A stretch of DNA of 21,276 bases. Origin: Lawsonibacter hominis. GTDB taxonomy: Bacteria > Bacillota > Clostridia > Oscillospirales > Oscillospiraceae. Where the stretch lies: positions 1 to 21,276 of the forward strand of contig NZ_JACOPP010000037.1 of assembly GCF_014287895.1 (NCBI RefSeq), given 5' to 3'. The notes under the pieces were generated by a model, which was not told the origin of the DNA, did not search any database, and saw only the letters and a program-made list of their open reading frames with translations. This document shows positions 15,244 to 21,276 of the stretch, piece by piece. Position 1 is the stretch's first letter; the number at the start of each line of letters is the position of its first letter. The translations under genes were made by a program, and so were the position numbers.

Positions 15244-15981
15244 TCAAGTCATTTGCATATCAAATTGCGGTTCTGGGGACTCCGTGATTTGTTCCAGATA
15301 CATGGAGTCTACGATTACCTCTGACTCATTTCTTCCGCTAAAATACGCATGGATATGTTCTTTCTTGATCTGCGCTTCGTACACCGTGCCTTCTTCGCCG
15401 AAGCGGTGGGCGAACCATTCTGCGGTTTGACGATCCAATGTCCACGACAGTGCTTTGACATTCTTCTGGTTGTATGGCGTTACGCCACGGTAAACGGTCA
15501 CGGGGTCCTCCATGGATTCATACACCTGCCGCTCCTCCTCGTCCATAAGATATTCTGGGGAGACGGAGCGGAACAGAGCCAACAGTTCTCTTTTACTGAT
15601 ATTGCAATCCTGGTTTGGACACTCCTCCTGCGTCCATGCGATTGATAAGAGCTTTCCCAAATCTTGCTCAGAAAGAGCAGCGGCGGTGAACTTGATGAAG
15701 GTCAGGTAATAAGGGGGATTCAGCAGAGCGAAGACCTCATGGGCATTCTCGGCACTGTCGATTTGCTTCCCGACTGTACTGCGCCATTTAGTACAGTCAT
15801 CTGCGTTGTTGACCAGATCGACCATGGAAAGGCTGCCGTCTTCATTTCGGAGAGCGGTAATTCCGGAGTTCGTGAAGGGGTGGCTCACAATCATGGGAGA
15901 GAATGCTGTTTCTTGAATATGAACATCGAGAAGAGTGTGCGCCACCAGCTTTACCTTGGAAAGATCAGTTTCACGATTCAC
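15244..15981 (-). CDS. Probable ADP-ribosyltransferase (R-S-E type fold)
   Basis: Protein of 245 aa. The C-terminal third (about 163-235) carries the three landmarks of R-S-E ADP-ribosyltransferases in order: TVYRG (Arg165), LSWTLDRQTAEWFA in the STS-strand position (Ser179 to Thr181), and ESEVIVD with Glu219-x-Glu221 as the ExE motif. Phage enzymes of this class modify host proteins early in infection; here the target is unknown. The N-terminal two thirds are not recognised. The GTG start at 15981 overlaps the upstream stop (GTGA) and has AGGAGG 9 bases away; the longer frame to 16017 lacks a ribosome site. It ends FDMQMT. Confidence 0.65.
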   Translation of the reverse strand: MNRETDLSKVKLVAHTLLDVHIQETAFSPMIVSHPFTNSGITALRNEDGSLSMVDLVNNADDCTKWRSTVGKQIDSAENAHEVFALLNPPYYLTFIKFTAAALSEQDLGKLLSIAWTQEECPNQDCNISKRELLALFRSVSPEYLMDEEERQVYESMEDPVTVYRGVTPYNQKNVKALSWTLDRQTAEWFAHRFGEEGTVYEAQIKKEHIHAYFSGRNESEVIVDSMYLEQITESPEPQFDMQMT

Positions 15982-16967
15982 CCGGTGAGTCCTCCTGGTT
16001 GAAAGATTTGTCCCCACTGGGGTGGTTCATCAAAGATTGCTGTATCCAGTTCCTCACGACTTATCCAGTCTGAAACTGAAAAAACTGGCCGGAGTTCTTC
16101 CTCGCTCCGCTGGATTGGATATAAACTGCGATTGATTTCTTGGTGTAGTTCCTCATCAGGACAAGAGAGAATGTGCCAACCAGAGGAATAGACTACCAGG
16201 TGATCCGTCAAATCTGTTAGGAGAATAGAATCAGCAATCTTATATGAGGCAAGAAAGTGGGCAATGTTTTCAGGAGTGCCCTCAAAGTATAATTCTTTTG
16301 GACGAAGCCCCAAGCCAATACGGGCATGAATCACACAGTCAGACTGTAATAGCTTATTTCGCTGCTCCCAGTATAGGCCAGTTTTTTCAATCTGGTCTGC
16401 ATGCTTGTCATAGAGGTTTGGAAACAGTACGCGGATTATTTCCAAGGTGTACGACGGATCGATGTCTGCTCGATCAGGAAGTTCCTGATAAATTTCCTTC
16501 TGAGTTTCGGGCGCAGGACTATAATATCCACGGTCACTAATCGCGCCATAAATGTCACTCATATCTTGAGGATCGAGAAGGCTCATTTTGATGCTGTATG
16601 CCTTATAGGCGACATAGCCGAAGCCTAAAAATGAGGGCGTTTCTCTTTCACAGGGAATATCGGCCAGTGAATCCGGGTTCTGGAGTGCTGCCATATATGT
16701 GGACTTCCCCTGCGAAATTAGCCAATAGAGAAAGGCAGGAAAACTGTCATCCGTCGGTTTGATCCCCATGACTTCACCGGCAGCAGCCAGCTCATTTCTG
16801 TGTGCGATGTGATAGTATTCCTGTTGAATCAGGTGAAAGTCCAGGATATCATCGACATTGTGATGAATAAGCTGTTCAATTATTTGGGCCTCCATGCTTT
16901 CATGATCCCGGCTTGGACAGGCTTGATTGACTTTCTCAATCAATTTCCAGAAATCAGCCTGATTCAT
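15978..16967 (-). CDS. DUF4240-like protein with long C-terminal extension
   Basis: Protein of 329 aa. The N-terminal 150 residues resemble DUF4240: NQADFWKLIEKVNQAC, then FPAFLYWLISQGKSTYMAAL. The family occurs in Firmicutes and Actinobacteria, often near defence or toxin immunity genes; no activity is established to my knowledge. The C-terminal half is not recognised. The gene and its two neighbours are visibly more AT-rich than the rest of the module. Start ATG at 16967 overlaps the upstream stop (ATGGAATGAATC). It ends QPGGLTG, whose codons contain the ribosome site for the next gene, and lacks the Met tail. Confidence 0.6.
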   Translation of the reverse strand: MNQADFWKLIEKVNQACPSRDHESMEAQIIEQLIHHNVDDILDFHLIQQEYYHIAHRNELAAAGEVMGIKPTDDSFPAFLYWLISQGKSTYMAALQNPDSLADIPCERETPSFLGFGYVAYKAYSIKMSLLDPQDMSDIYGAISDRGYYSPAPETQKEIYQELPDRADIDPSYTLEIIRVLFPNLYDKHADQIEKTGLYWEQRNKLLQSDCVIHARIGLGLRPKELYFEGTPENIAHFLASYKIADSILLTDLTDHLVVYSSGWHILSCPDEELHQEINRSLYPIQRSEEELRPVFSVSDWISREELDTAIFDEPPQWGQIFQPGGLTG

Positions 16968-17428
16968 TCCATCACCATTCCTGCAGTTTCTGTGAGGTCT
17001 TCTTCCTCGTCCTCCTCGAAATCGCTAAAGGGCATGTATGCATCAAACTGTCGTACATATTCTTCGTAGTTGGCGCCGCCAATCTCCCGCAGAAAATCCT
17101 CATTGAATTGCCAGAGAGGATACTGGCAAAAGCCGCTGCTCTTTGACAGGCCGGTATCTTGAGCAACTCCTTGCTCAAGAATTTGCTGTGCAAAATAGCA
17201 GTTATTGGTGTCGATATATGCGCTGTTCTTAACGCTGATAAATTCCCCGAAGGACACGGTAAGAACTGCATACTGTTCTGTTTCCTCCGGGGTTCTGCCC
17301 AGCTGATCCAGAACAACTGCGAGGCCGGGCATTTCTTTCCCCATGAAATCGGTGACAGAGTACAATTCAAGCCGAGGCTGTAATGTGACCTCCTCACCAA
17401 AAAAGTCTTTAATTTTGAGGGTGGCCAT
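16964..17428 (-). CDS. DUF4313-like protein
   Basis: Acidic protein of 154 aa. Residues about 18-85 fit what I recall of DUF4313: LELYSVTDFMGKEMPGLAVV, EQYAVLTVSFGEF, SAYIDTNNCYFAQQILEQG. A Trp/Tyr-rich middle (PLWQFNEDFLREIGG) and a run of acidic residues (DFEEDEEEDL) follow. DUF4313 genes sit in conjugative elements beside ArdA-like and DUF4314 genes. Function unknown. The start is supported by GGGAGG inside the last codons of the upstream gene. The tail is TAGMVME. Confidence 0.66.
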   Translation of the reverse strand: MATLKIKDFFGEEVTLQPRLELYSVTDFMGKEMPGLAVVLDQLGRTPEETEQYAVLTVSFGEFISVKNSAYIDTNNCYFAQQILEQGVAQDTGLSKSSGFCQYPLWQFNEDFLREIGGANYEEYVRQFDAYMPFSDFEEDEEEDLTETAGMVME

Positions 17429-17431
17429 AAT

Positions 17432-18628
17432 TCACATTCCTCCCATCTGCAATCCGTATTCCGCTTCGTGTGCTTCGGTCGGATCTTCCATCATCAATTC
17501 CTCCAGACTCAGCGTACCCTGGTAGGCAATGTAGCCGCGGTTGGTGAACATACCGGATTCCTGATCCATGTGCTGCAGGCCGTATCTTTCGTAGTCATAG
17601 TACTCGTCCAGATTGGGGTCGTACTCAAAATGGTCGGATTCTTGGATCATGTATTTTCCGTATTCGGCAGGGGTGTGAGCGCCGGGGGCAAACTCAAAGA
17701 GAACCAGATTCTCGGCCAGATGACGGATCTGACTGGCACATTCCGGTCGGGCTATGCTCACAGCAGCACCCAGTTTGATGCAGTCATCATGAGAGAGTTT
17801 ACCCACGGCCTGCGCCAGCTCGTTGAGTTCATAGATGTCTTCACAGCGAAAGTCCAGTGCCACATCCACTTCCTCCGGGAACATGCTGTCACCCATGCGG
17901 AAACACATATCCTTGGGATCGACAATGCCGCTGCGCTGTATGGCACGTTCGATTTGTCCTTTGGATGCGGGGAGGTATATCCAGGTGACATTTTTGGTAT
18001 TCTCCGGTTCCTGCCGGGAAACCAATCCCACCATGATCATATCCGCTTCATAGTGGTAGCCGGGGAGATGCTTTCCATCGTAGAGCTGCGAGAGCTGCAT
18101 ACCGTTGTCATAAACCACGCCGTAGCGCGTGACGGTACCTTCGCTGCCTTCAATCAGAAGAATTGCTGTTTCCTCACCATCCAGATGTTCCAACTCCTCG
18201 GTGCTGGCACATCCACCGTGGGTATTCAGATAGTGGCTGCGGCCAATGGCTGCCAGGTCAGAAAAATCCGTAATAACCGTTGCCTGCTGGCAGCAGAAGG
18301 TCAGGTTGATCAGATCCTTCATACTGGTGAGATCCAGCTTTTCGGTCATGGCCTGGAATTGTGCGTACTCACCGACATCGAAGCTCTCCAGCCGCTTAGC
18401 CAGATAATCCAGCTCGTCCAGATTGACCTGCATCCCCTCCAGACGATAAAATACCGGCCACCCTTTGCAGATCTCATTGACATGGCAGTCGGAGGCAACA
18501 ACACTTCCAATTTCAAGTGCATTCACCAGCTCTATGCAGTGGTCGTATTGTTCCCTGGGGATGGGAAGCGGAATAGTCACTTCTCCGAACTCCGGATGGT
18601 CCGAATTGCTTAAAACTGCTTCCATCAT
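17432..18628 (-). CDS. ArdA-like antirestriction-family protein (copy 3)
   Basis: Acidic protein of 398 aa with two repeats of beta piece plus ArdA-like helical unit. The first helical unit is at about 68-140 (NLDELDYLAKRLESFDVGEY). The second is at about 270-370 (DIYELNELAQAVGKLSHDD, then YERYGLQHM and GYIAYQG). The layout matches the 11741-12922 gene, which points to an old duplication. Role is likely antirestriction by DNA mimicry. Two ATGs stand in tandem (18628, 18625) and neither has a strong ribosome site, the weakest in the module; translation may depend on coupling to the gene 3 bases upstream. It ends EYGLQMGGM. Confidence 0.68.
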   Translation of the reverse strand: MMEAVLSNSDHPEFGEVTIPLPIPREQYDHCIELVNALEIGSVVASDCHVNEICKGWPVFYRLEGMQVNLDELDYLAKRLESFDVGEYAQFQAMTEKLDLTSMKDLINLTFCCQQATVITDFSDLAAIGRSHYLNTHGGCASTEELEHLDGEETAILLIEGSEGTVTRYGVVYDNGMQLSQLYDGKHLPGYHYEADMIMVGLVSRQEPENTKNVTWIYLPASKGQIERAIQRSGIVDPKDMCFRMGDSMFPEEVDVALDFRCEDIYELNELAQAVGKLSHDDCIKLGAAVSIARPECASQIRHLAENLVLFEFAPGAHTPAEYGKYMIQESDHFEYDPNLDEYYDYERYGLQHMDQESGMFTNRGYIAYQGTLSLEELMMEDPTEAHEAEYGLQMGGM

Positions 18629-18631
18629 GCT

Positions 18632-19321
18632 TTAGGAATCACCCTTTCTTTCTAAATTTGAAATCGCATTACCGTACTTGGCCAGAAGCAGAGCGCAGAT
18701 AATCAGTTGGAACGCCTCATCTGTGACCAGTTCACGGGATGCGAGATCAGCAATGGTAATGTTTTGGCTGCCGATGGAAATAGCCTTCGCTGCCTGATAA
18801 ACGCTGTAAAGCTCCGGCTGGATGCCGGCGAGCCGGACGGAGTCAAAATCGAAGCCATTATCTTCGACTTTCCAGATCACCCTGCGCCAAATATCATCGT
18901 AGGCTGTCAGGAGAAACAGCGCTGCCTGGTTGCGTTGCGACAATCGGTGGTAGCGTGTTCGCCAGTGCATCCATCGTCTGCGGTGTTCGTCAGTACGAAA
19001 GAACTGCAGGGACTGCTGGTACAGAAGCTGTGCCAGTCGCCTCCACAGACTCATCTTCGGCTTACTGTTGAGACAGTCCCGGAGCAATTCCTCAAGGCTG
19101 AGAGCCCCGGTTTCAATCCGTTCCCCCAGACAAATACACTGGTCCAGAGGGCAGAGGTTCCTGCGAGAGTAATTCATGCAGTATTCACAGTCCACATCCT
19201 TGGCCTGATACCGGAATCCGGAGCGGCGCAGGCCGTGGCCTCTGGGCTTAAAATGAGGCGGGGTCATCATCATCTGCTCCATCTGGTACAAGGGGGTATC
19301 TCTCATAAAGTGGCGCGTCAT
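18632..19321 (-). CDS. Cys-rich, basic protein of mobile elements, function unknown
   Basis: Protein of 229 aa. A cysteine cluster at residues 45-64 (CEYCMNYSRRNLCPLDQCIC) has the spacing C-x2-C-x8-C-x4-C-x-C, suited to zinc or an iron-sulfur site. A basic, Trp/Arg-rich helical region follows (about 95-140), which could bind nucleic acid. The N-terminus, with MEQMMM and PRGHGLRRSG, is one I associate with proteins of Firmicute conjugative elements, but I know no function. AAAGGAG lies before the ATG, after a terminator-like hairpin at 19347-19387. It ends KGDS and lacks the Met tail. Confidence 0.62.
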   Translation of the reverse strand: MTRHFMRDTPLYQMEQMMMTPPHFKPRGHGLRRSGFRYQAKDVDCEYCMNYSRRNLCPLDQCICLGERIETGALSLEELLRDCLNSKPKMSLWRRLAQLLYQQSLQFFRTDEHRRRWMHWRTRYHRLSQRNQAALFLLTAYDDIWRRVIWKVEDNGFDFDSVRLAGIQPELYSVYQAAKAISIGSQNITIADLASRELVTDEAFQLIICALLLAKYGNAISNLERKGDS

Positions 19322-19346
19322 GGGTAGTGATCTCCTTTCGGTGAAA

Positions 19347-19387
19347 TAAAAAAAGCGCCGGAGTCTTGCTTCTAAAACTCCAGCGCT
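19347..19387 (-). terminator. Intrinsic terminator or attenuator between two accessory genes
   Basis: AGCGCTGGAGT (19387-19377) and ACTCCGGCGCT (19364-19354) form an 11-bp stem with one G-U pair on the minus strand, followed by TTTTTTT. It begins 8 bases after the stop of the 19395-20069 gene and ends about 26 bases before the next start, so it will lower or gate expression of everything downstream. Confidence 0.75.
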
Positions 19388-19394
19388 CGGTGTA

Positions 19395-20069
19395 TTACAT
19401 TGTCAGTTCCTGGCTTTGAGAATCCGTAGAGTGTTGCTCCTGCTCATTGATGTGATCCAGGATATTGGGCATTCCGCTCAGGATCTGTTCCTGAACGCTT
19501 TTGATGCATTGCTCCTGGTTGTAGGTCAAATCGAATCCGGCGTCCAGGGTATCAGCACAGCAGCGGTAAATTTCAGTGAGCTGTGCCTCATTGAATATCT
19601 GCTGTTTAGAGATGAGACCGGAACGGGTGGCAAAGTCCTGCTTGGCGCCCAAATAGTTTTCCTGAAAGTAGCGTCCGTAGTTAAGACCTGTACGGTCAAA
19701 GTTCCAGTCCCAGGTGATAAAGTGGACACCATATTGGGTCGGATGTCCGGCCAGAACCGTTCCATTGAAATCAGCCAGCACCCTGAAATCTCCCGACAAC
19801 CCCTGAGCCTTCAGCGGGGGAGCCTGTTCCATCAAGGTCATGTACTCCTGTACCATGCAGGCCAAATTGGTGGCCCGCTCACAGGCCTGGTTCCGTTCCG
19901 AAGTGGCCACATCCTCTTGCCAGTAGCGAACCCCGCCACCCTCTGTGATTCGGCAGAGAGGACGGCTGTCCCATTCCACCGGGAGGAGGTCATCCTGCTC
20001 CGGCTGTGTGGTGAAACCTTCTCGTCCAAGCACCGTGCAAAGCTCTCGGAAAAATTGTTCTCTATCCAT
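19395..20069 (-). CDS. First gene of the accessory module, family not recognised
   Basis: Protein of 224 aa that I do not recognise. A helical N-terminal part is followed by a beta-rich middle (GDFRVLADFNGTVLAGHPTQ, then VHFITWDWNFDRTGLNYG) and a helical end (FATRSGLISKQQIFNEAQL, then YRCCADTLD). CAGGAGGT precedes the ATG by about 10 bases, and a strong hairpin (20093-20131) lies right upstream of that site. It ends SQSQELTM, a Met-ended tail, and is followed by a terminator rather than a gene. It is the first gene next to the tRNA junction, so it may be expressed early. Confidence 0.6.
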   Translation of the reverse strand: MDREQFFRELCTVLGREGFTTQPEQDDLLPVEWDSRPLCRITEGGGVRYWQEDVATSERNQACERATNLACMVQEYMTLMEQAPPLKAQGLSGDFRVLADFNGTVLAGHPTQYGVHFITWDWNFDRTGLNYGRYFQENYLGAKQDFATRSGLISKQQIFNEAQLTEIYRCCADTLDAGFDLTYNQEQCIKSVQEQILSGMPNILDHINEQEQHSTDSQSQELTM

Positions 20070-20092
20070 CTTGTGTTACCTCCTGAATCTTA

Positions 20093-20131
20093 GCGCCCTT
20101 TTTGAAATGGTCTGAAAATGAAAAAGGGCGC
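20093..20131 (-). repeat. Leader hairpin A, shares arms with hairpin B
   Basis: GCGCCCTTTTT (20093-20103) and AAAAAGGGCGC (20121-20131) form a perfect 11-bp stem with a 17-base loop, about 10 bases before the ribosome site of the first accessory gene. The arm sequence AGCGCCCTTTTTGAAA recurs at 20201-20216. A perfect 12-bp palindrome, CCAATCGATTGG, begins at the outer end (20131-20142). Confidence 0.7.
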
Positions 20132-20194
20132 CAATCGATTGGCCCATCACGACCAACAAATTGACGCCCCAAACTTTGTGTATTCTACTGGCAG

Positions 20195-20238
20195 AAAAAT
20201 AGCGCCCTTTTTGAAAAATACTGCTTCAAAAAGGGCAC
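20195..20238 (-). terminator. Hairpin B, terminator-like
   Basis: On the minus strand a 14-bp stem (20238-20225 with 20215-20202, one G-U pair, 9-base loop) is followed by TATTTTTC. It fits an intrinsic terminator that stops transcription arriving from the tRNA side. Its arms are nearly identical to those of hairpin A, so the four arms can pair in alternative ways. Confidence 0.6.
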
Positions 20239-20254
20239 CACATGGTTTTGATTT

Positions 20255-20316
20255 TGCCAACCTCTGAGTAGAAGGGGGTTCGAGTCCCACCAGTTAGGGG
20301 AAAACAGTGGTTGGCA
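20255..20316 (+). other. tRNA 3'-end-like fragment inside an inverted repeat; possible att remnant
   Basis: TGCCAACC (20255-20262) and GGTTGGCA (20309-20316) are perfect inverted repeats around GGGGGTTCGAGTCCCAC (20274-20290), which looks like a tRNA T-arm with one stem mismatch. No anticodon arm or acceptor stem is present. A T-arm without a tRNA is often what an integrase leaves at an element end. The stretch 20070-20413 has no gene; it holds this, the two hairpins and the next hairpin. Confidence 0.4.
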
Positions 20317-20358
20317 TCTATGGAATCATCGGTGAATTTTCGAGGGGGAAAAGCCCGG

Positions 20359-20405
20359 AAACAGTTGATGCCGTAGGCTTCTGGCCTACGGCATCTATAC
20401 TGTTT
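20359..20405 (-). terminator. Strong hairpin after the tRNA-Ser genes
   Basis: GATGCCGTAGGC (20367-20378) and GCCTACGGCATC (20384-20395) form a perfect 12-bp stem with a 5-base loop, extended by AAACAGT/ACTGTTT on the outside. It lies 9 bases downstream of the CCA of tRNA-Ser(GCU). The trailing U-run is short on both strands, so it may be a terminator, a 3'-processing barrier, or both. Confidence 0.55.
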
Positions 20406-20413
20406 TGCTTTTA

Positions 20414-20504
20414 TGGCGGAGAAGGAGGGATTTGAACCCTCGCTGCGGTTTCCCACACTACTCCCTTAGCAGGGGAGCCCCTTCGGCCACTTGGGTACTT
20501 CTCC
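20414..20504 (-). tRNA. tRNA-Ser(GCU)
   Basis: A class II tRNA with long variable arm. The acceptor stem is GGAGAAG/CTTCTCC, the anticodon loop CTGCTAA gives GCU (reads AGC/AGU), and the T-loop is GGTTCAAATCC. CCA is encoded at 20416-20414. It follows tRNA-Ser(UGA) by 57 bases and is probably co-transcribed with it. Confidence 0.93.
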
Positions 20505-20561
20505 AAGTCCGGTTTTCGAATCGCTTATTCGATTTTGGTCAACGTACCGGGAGAAAATAAG

Positions 20562-20649
20562 TGGCGGAGAGAGTGGGATTCGAACCCACGGATGCTTCCA
20601 CATCGCCGGTTTTCAAGACCGGTTCCTTCAACCACTCGGACATCTCTCC
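20562..20649 (-). tRNA. tRNA-Ser(UGA)
   Basis: A class II tRNA with acceptor stem GGAGAGA/TCTCTCC, anticodon stem CCGGT/ACCGG with loop CTTGAAA giving UGA (reads UCN), T-loop GGTTCGAATCC and encoded CCA at 20564-20562. It is the first gene of a two-tRNA serine operon. Confidence 0.94.
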
Positions 20650-20679
20650 ACGTTCGACGCCCAATCAGATGCGAAAGAT

Positions 20680-20708
20680 ATGATACCATGTTTTGCACGG
20701 CTTGTCAA
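20680..20708 (-). promoter_or_regulatory. Sigma-A promoter of the tRNA-Ser operon
   Basis: TTGACA (20708-20703) and TATCAT (20685-20680) are separated by exactly 17 bases on the minus strand. The start of transcription would be about 20673, some 24 bases before the mature 5' end of tRNA-Ser(UGA). This is the best promoter match in the window. Confidence 0.85.
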
Positions 20709-20851
20709 CCGAAAGACGCAAAAAACAAAGCGGAAGAGTGTAAGAGTACAATACATATTGGACAGTCGAATAAAAAGGATGAAGGAAATGGCCTCATCGG
20801 ATAAAGTTGAGTTACCACACAACAACTTGACGAGAGGAGGCCATATCCTTC

Positions 20852-21276
20852 ATGAGCAAGCGTATAACACAGGACATGGCATATCGGCAATCCCTGATGC
20901 AATACGCGGGAAAATATGGTGTGAGCCGAGCCGGCCGGAAGTACAACAGGAGCCGGTCGTACATCTACTTCTGGAAGACCCGCTGGGACGGGACGGTGCA
21001 GTCCCTGGCCTGCCCGTCCAGACGCCCGCACAGCCATCCCAATCAGCACACGGAGGCGGAGCTGAAGCTGATCCGGGATATGCGCCGCCGTAATCCCGAA
21101 CTGGGCATGGTGGAACTGTGGCACCGTCTGCGGAAGCGGGGCTATACCCGCCGCCCGGAGAGCTTGTTCCGGGTCATGCGCAAGCTGGGGCTGTTCCCGC
21201 AGGCCGAGAAGAAACCAGTCTACAAGCCAAAGCCCTATGAGCAGATGACGTACCCAGGGCAACGGGTACCGGTAGA
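20852..21276 (+). CDS. IS transposase, N-terminal part (runs off the window)
   Basis: Plus-strand open frame beginning MSKRITQDMAYRQSLMQYAG with GAGGAGG about 11 bases upstream, open to the window end (141 codons seen). It contains a helix-turn-helix (KYGVSRAGRKYNRSRSYIYF), then a second helical DNA-binding region (LWHRLRKRGYTRRPESLFRV) and the linker MTYPGQRVPV that normally precedes the first Asp of a DDE catalytic core. This fits the IS3/IS481-like group. The catalytic core lies outside. A possible left IS end is TGTAAGAG at 20739, but the right end is not visible, so this is unproven. Confidence 0.8.
   Translation, partial: MSKRITQDMAYRQSLMQYAGKYGVSRAGRKYNRSRSYIYFWKTRWDGTVQSLACPSRRPHSHPNQHTEAELKLIRDMRRRNPELGMVELWHRLRKRGYTRRPESLFRVMRKLGLFPQAEKKPVYKPKPYEQMTYPGQRVPV

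Noticed and set aside
20091..20238. CRISPR array from repeated AGCGCCCTTTTTGAAA
   Set aside because: Only two copies, each part of its own hairpin, with no regular spacer pattern and no cas genes.
20226..20456. Minus-strand 76-aa frame with GGTRTP motif
   Set aside because: It translates tRNA-Ser and the T-arm-like fragment; GGTRTP is a usual by-product of tRNA sequence read in reverse.
20705..21262. Minus-strand 185-aa frame at the right edge
   Set aside because: It is the antisense of the IS transposase, whose plus-strand translation has clear helix-turn-helix regions and a family-typical linker.

Overview
The window looks like part of a chromosome of a fairly high-GC gut-type Firmicute (class Clostridia, Oscillospirales-like). 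This is inferred from strong GGAGG ribosome sites, ATG/GTG/TTG starts in tightly overlapping operons, tRNA genes with encoded CCA ends, and protein families (YodL, DUF3849, DUF4313, DUF4314, ArdA) typical of integrative conjugative elements in these bacteria. Family names are recognised from sequence memory; no database search was possible.

Layout, nearly all on the minus strand and so read from right to left. (1) Right flank, about 20.2-21.3 kb: two tRNA-Ser genes (UGA and GCU) behind a near-consensus sigma-A promoter, and the start of a plus-strand IS transposase that runs off the window. (2) About 20.07-20.41 kb, a gene-free junction: a tRNA T-arm-like fragment inside an inverted repeat, a terminator-like hairpin, and two hairpins built from the same arm sequence. 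This could be one end of an integrated element. (3) 7.1-20.07 kb, accessory/anti-defence module: sixteen longer genes plus one 37-aa membrane peptide. They include three ArdA-like proteins, a Dam-type adenine methyltransferase with an HTH partner, a probable ADP-ribosyltransferase, SpoVG-like, AbrB-like, YodL, DUF3849, DUF4240, DUF4313 and DUF4314 proteins. Many are joined by stop/start overlaps. Likely terminators or attenuators split the module at 19.35, 10.6 and 7.08 kb. (4) 0.19-6.96 kb, a compact and apparently complete Gram-positive Tad/Flp pilus operon: flp, prepilin peptidase, cpaB, tadZ, tadA, tadB, tadC and two pseudopilins, closed by a terminator at 30-62.

The most unusual signal is that eleven of the sixteen longer accessory proteins, from unrelated families, end in a short Met-rich tail (for example EMTM, PTMSM, SMSMGGM-like, MQMT). 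In five cases the tail codons overlap the next gene's Shine-Dalgarno region, but in six they do not. A shared C-terminal signal, for example for export or degradation, is therefore a testable idea. The second notable signal is a leader with a terminator and a competing alternative stem in front of the HTH-methyltransferase block.

Taken together, the genes suggest a mobile element that makes a Tad-type surface pilus and carries proteins to protect incoming DNA from host defences. No relaxase, coupling protein or integrase lies in the window, so the mobile-element assignment remains an inference.
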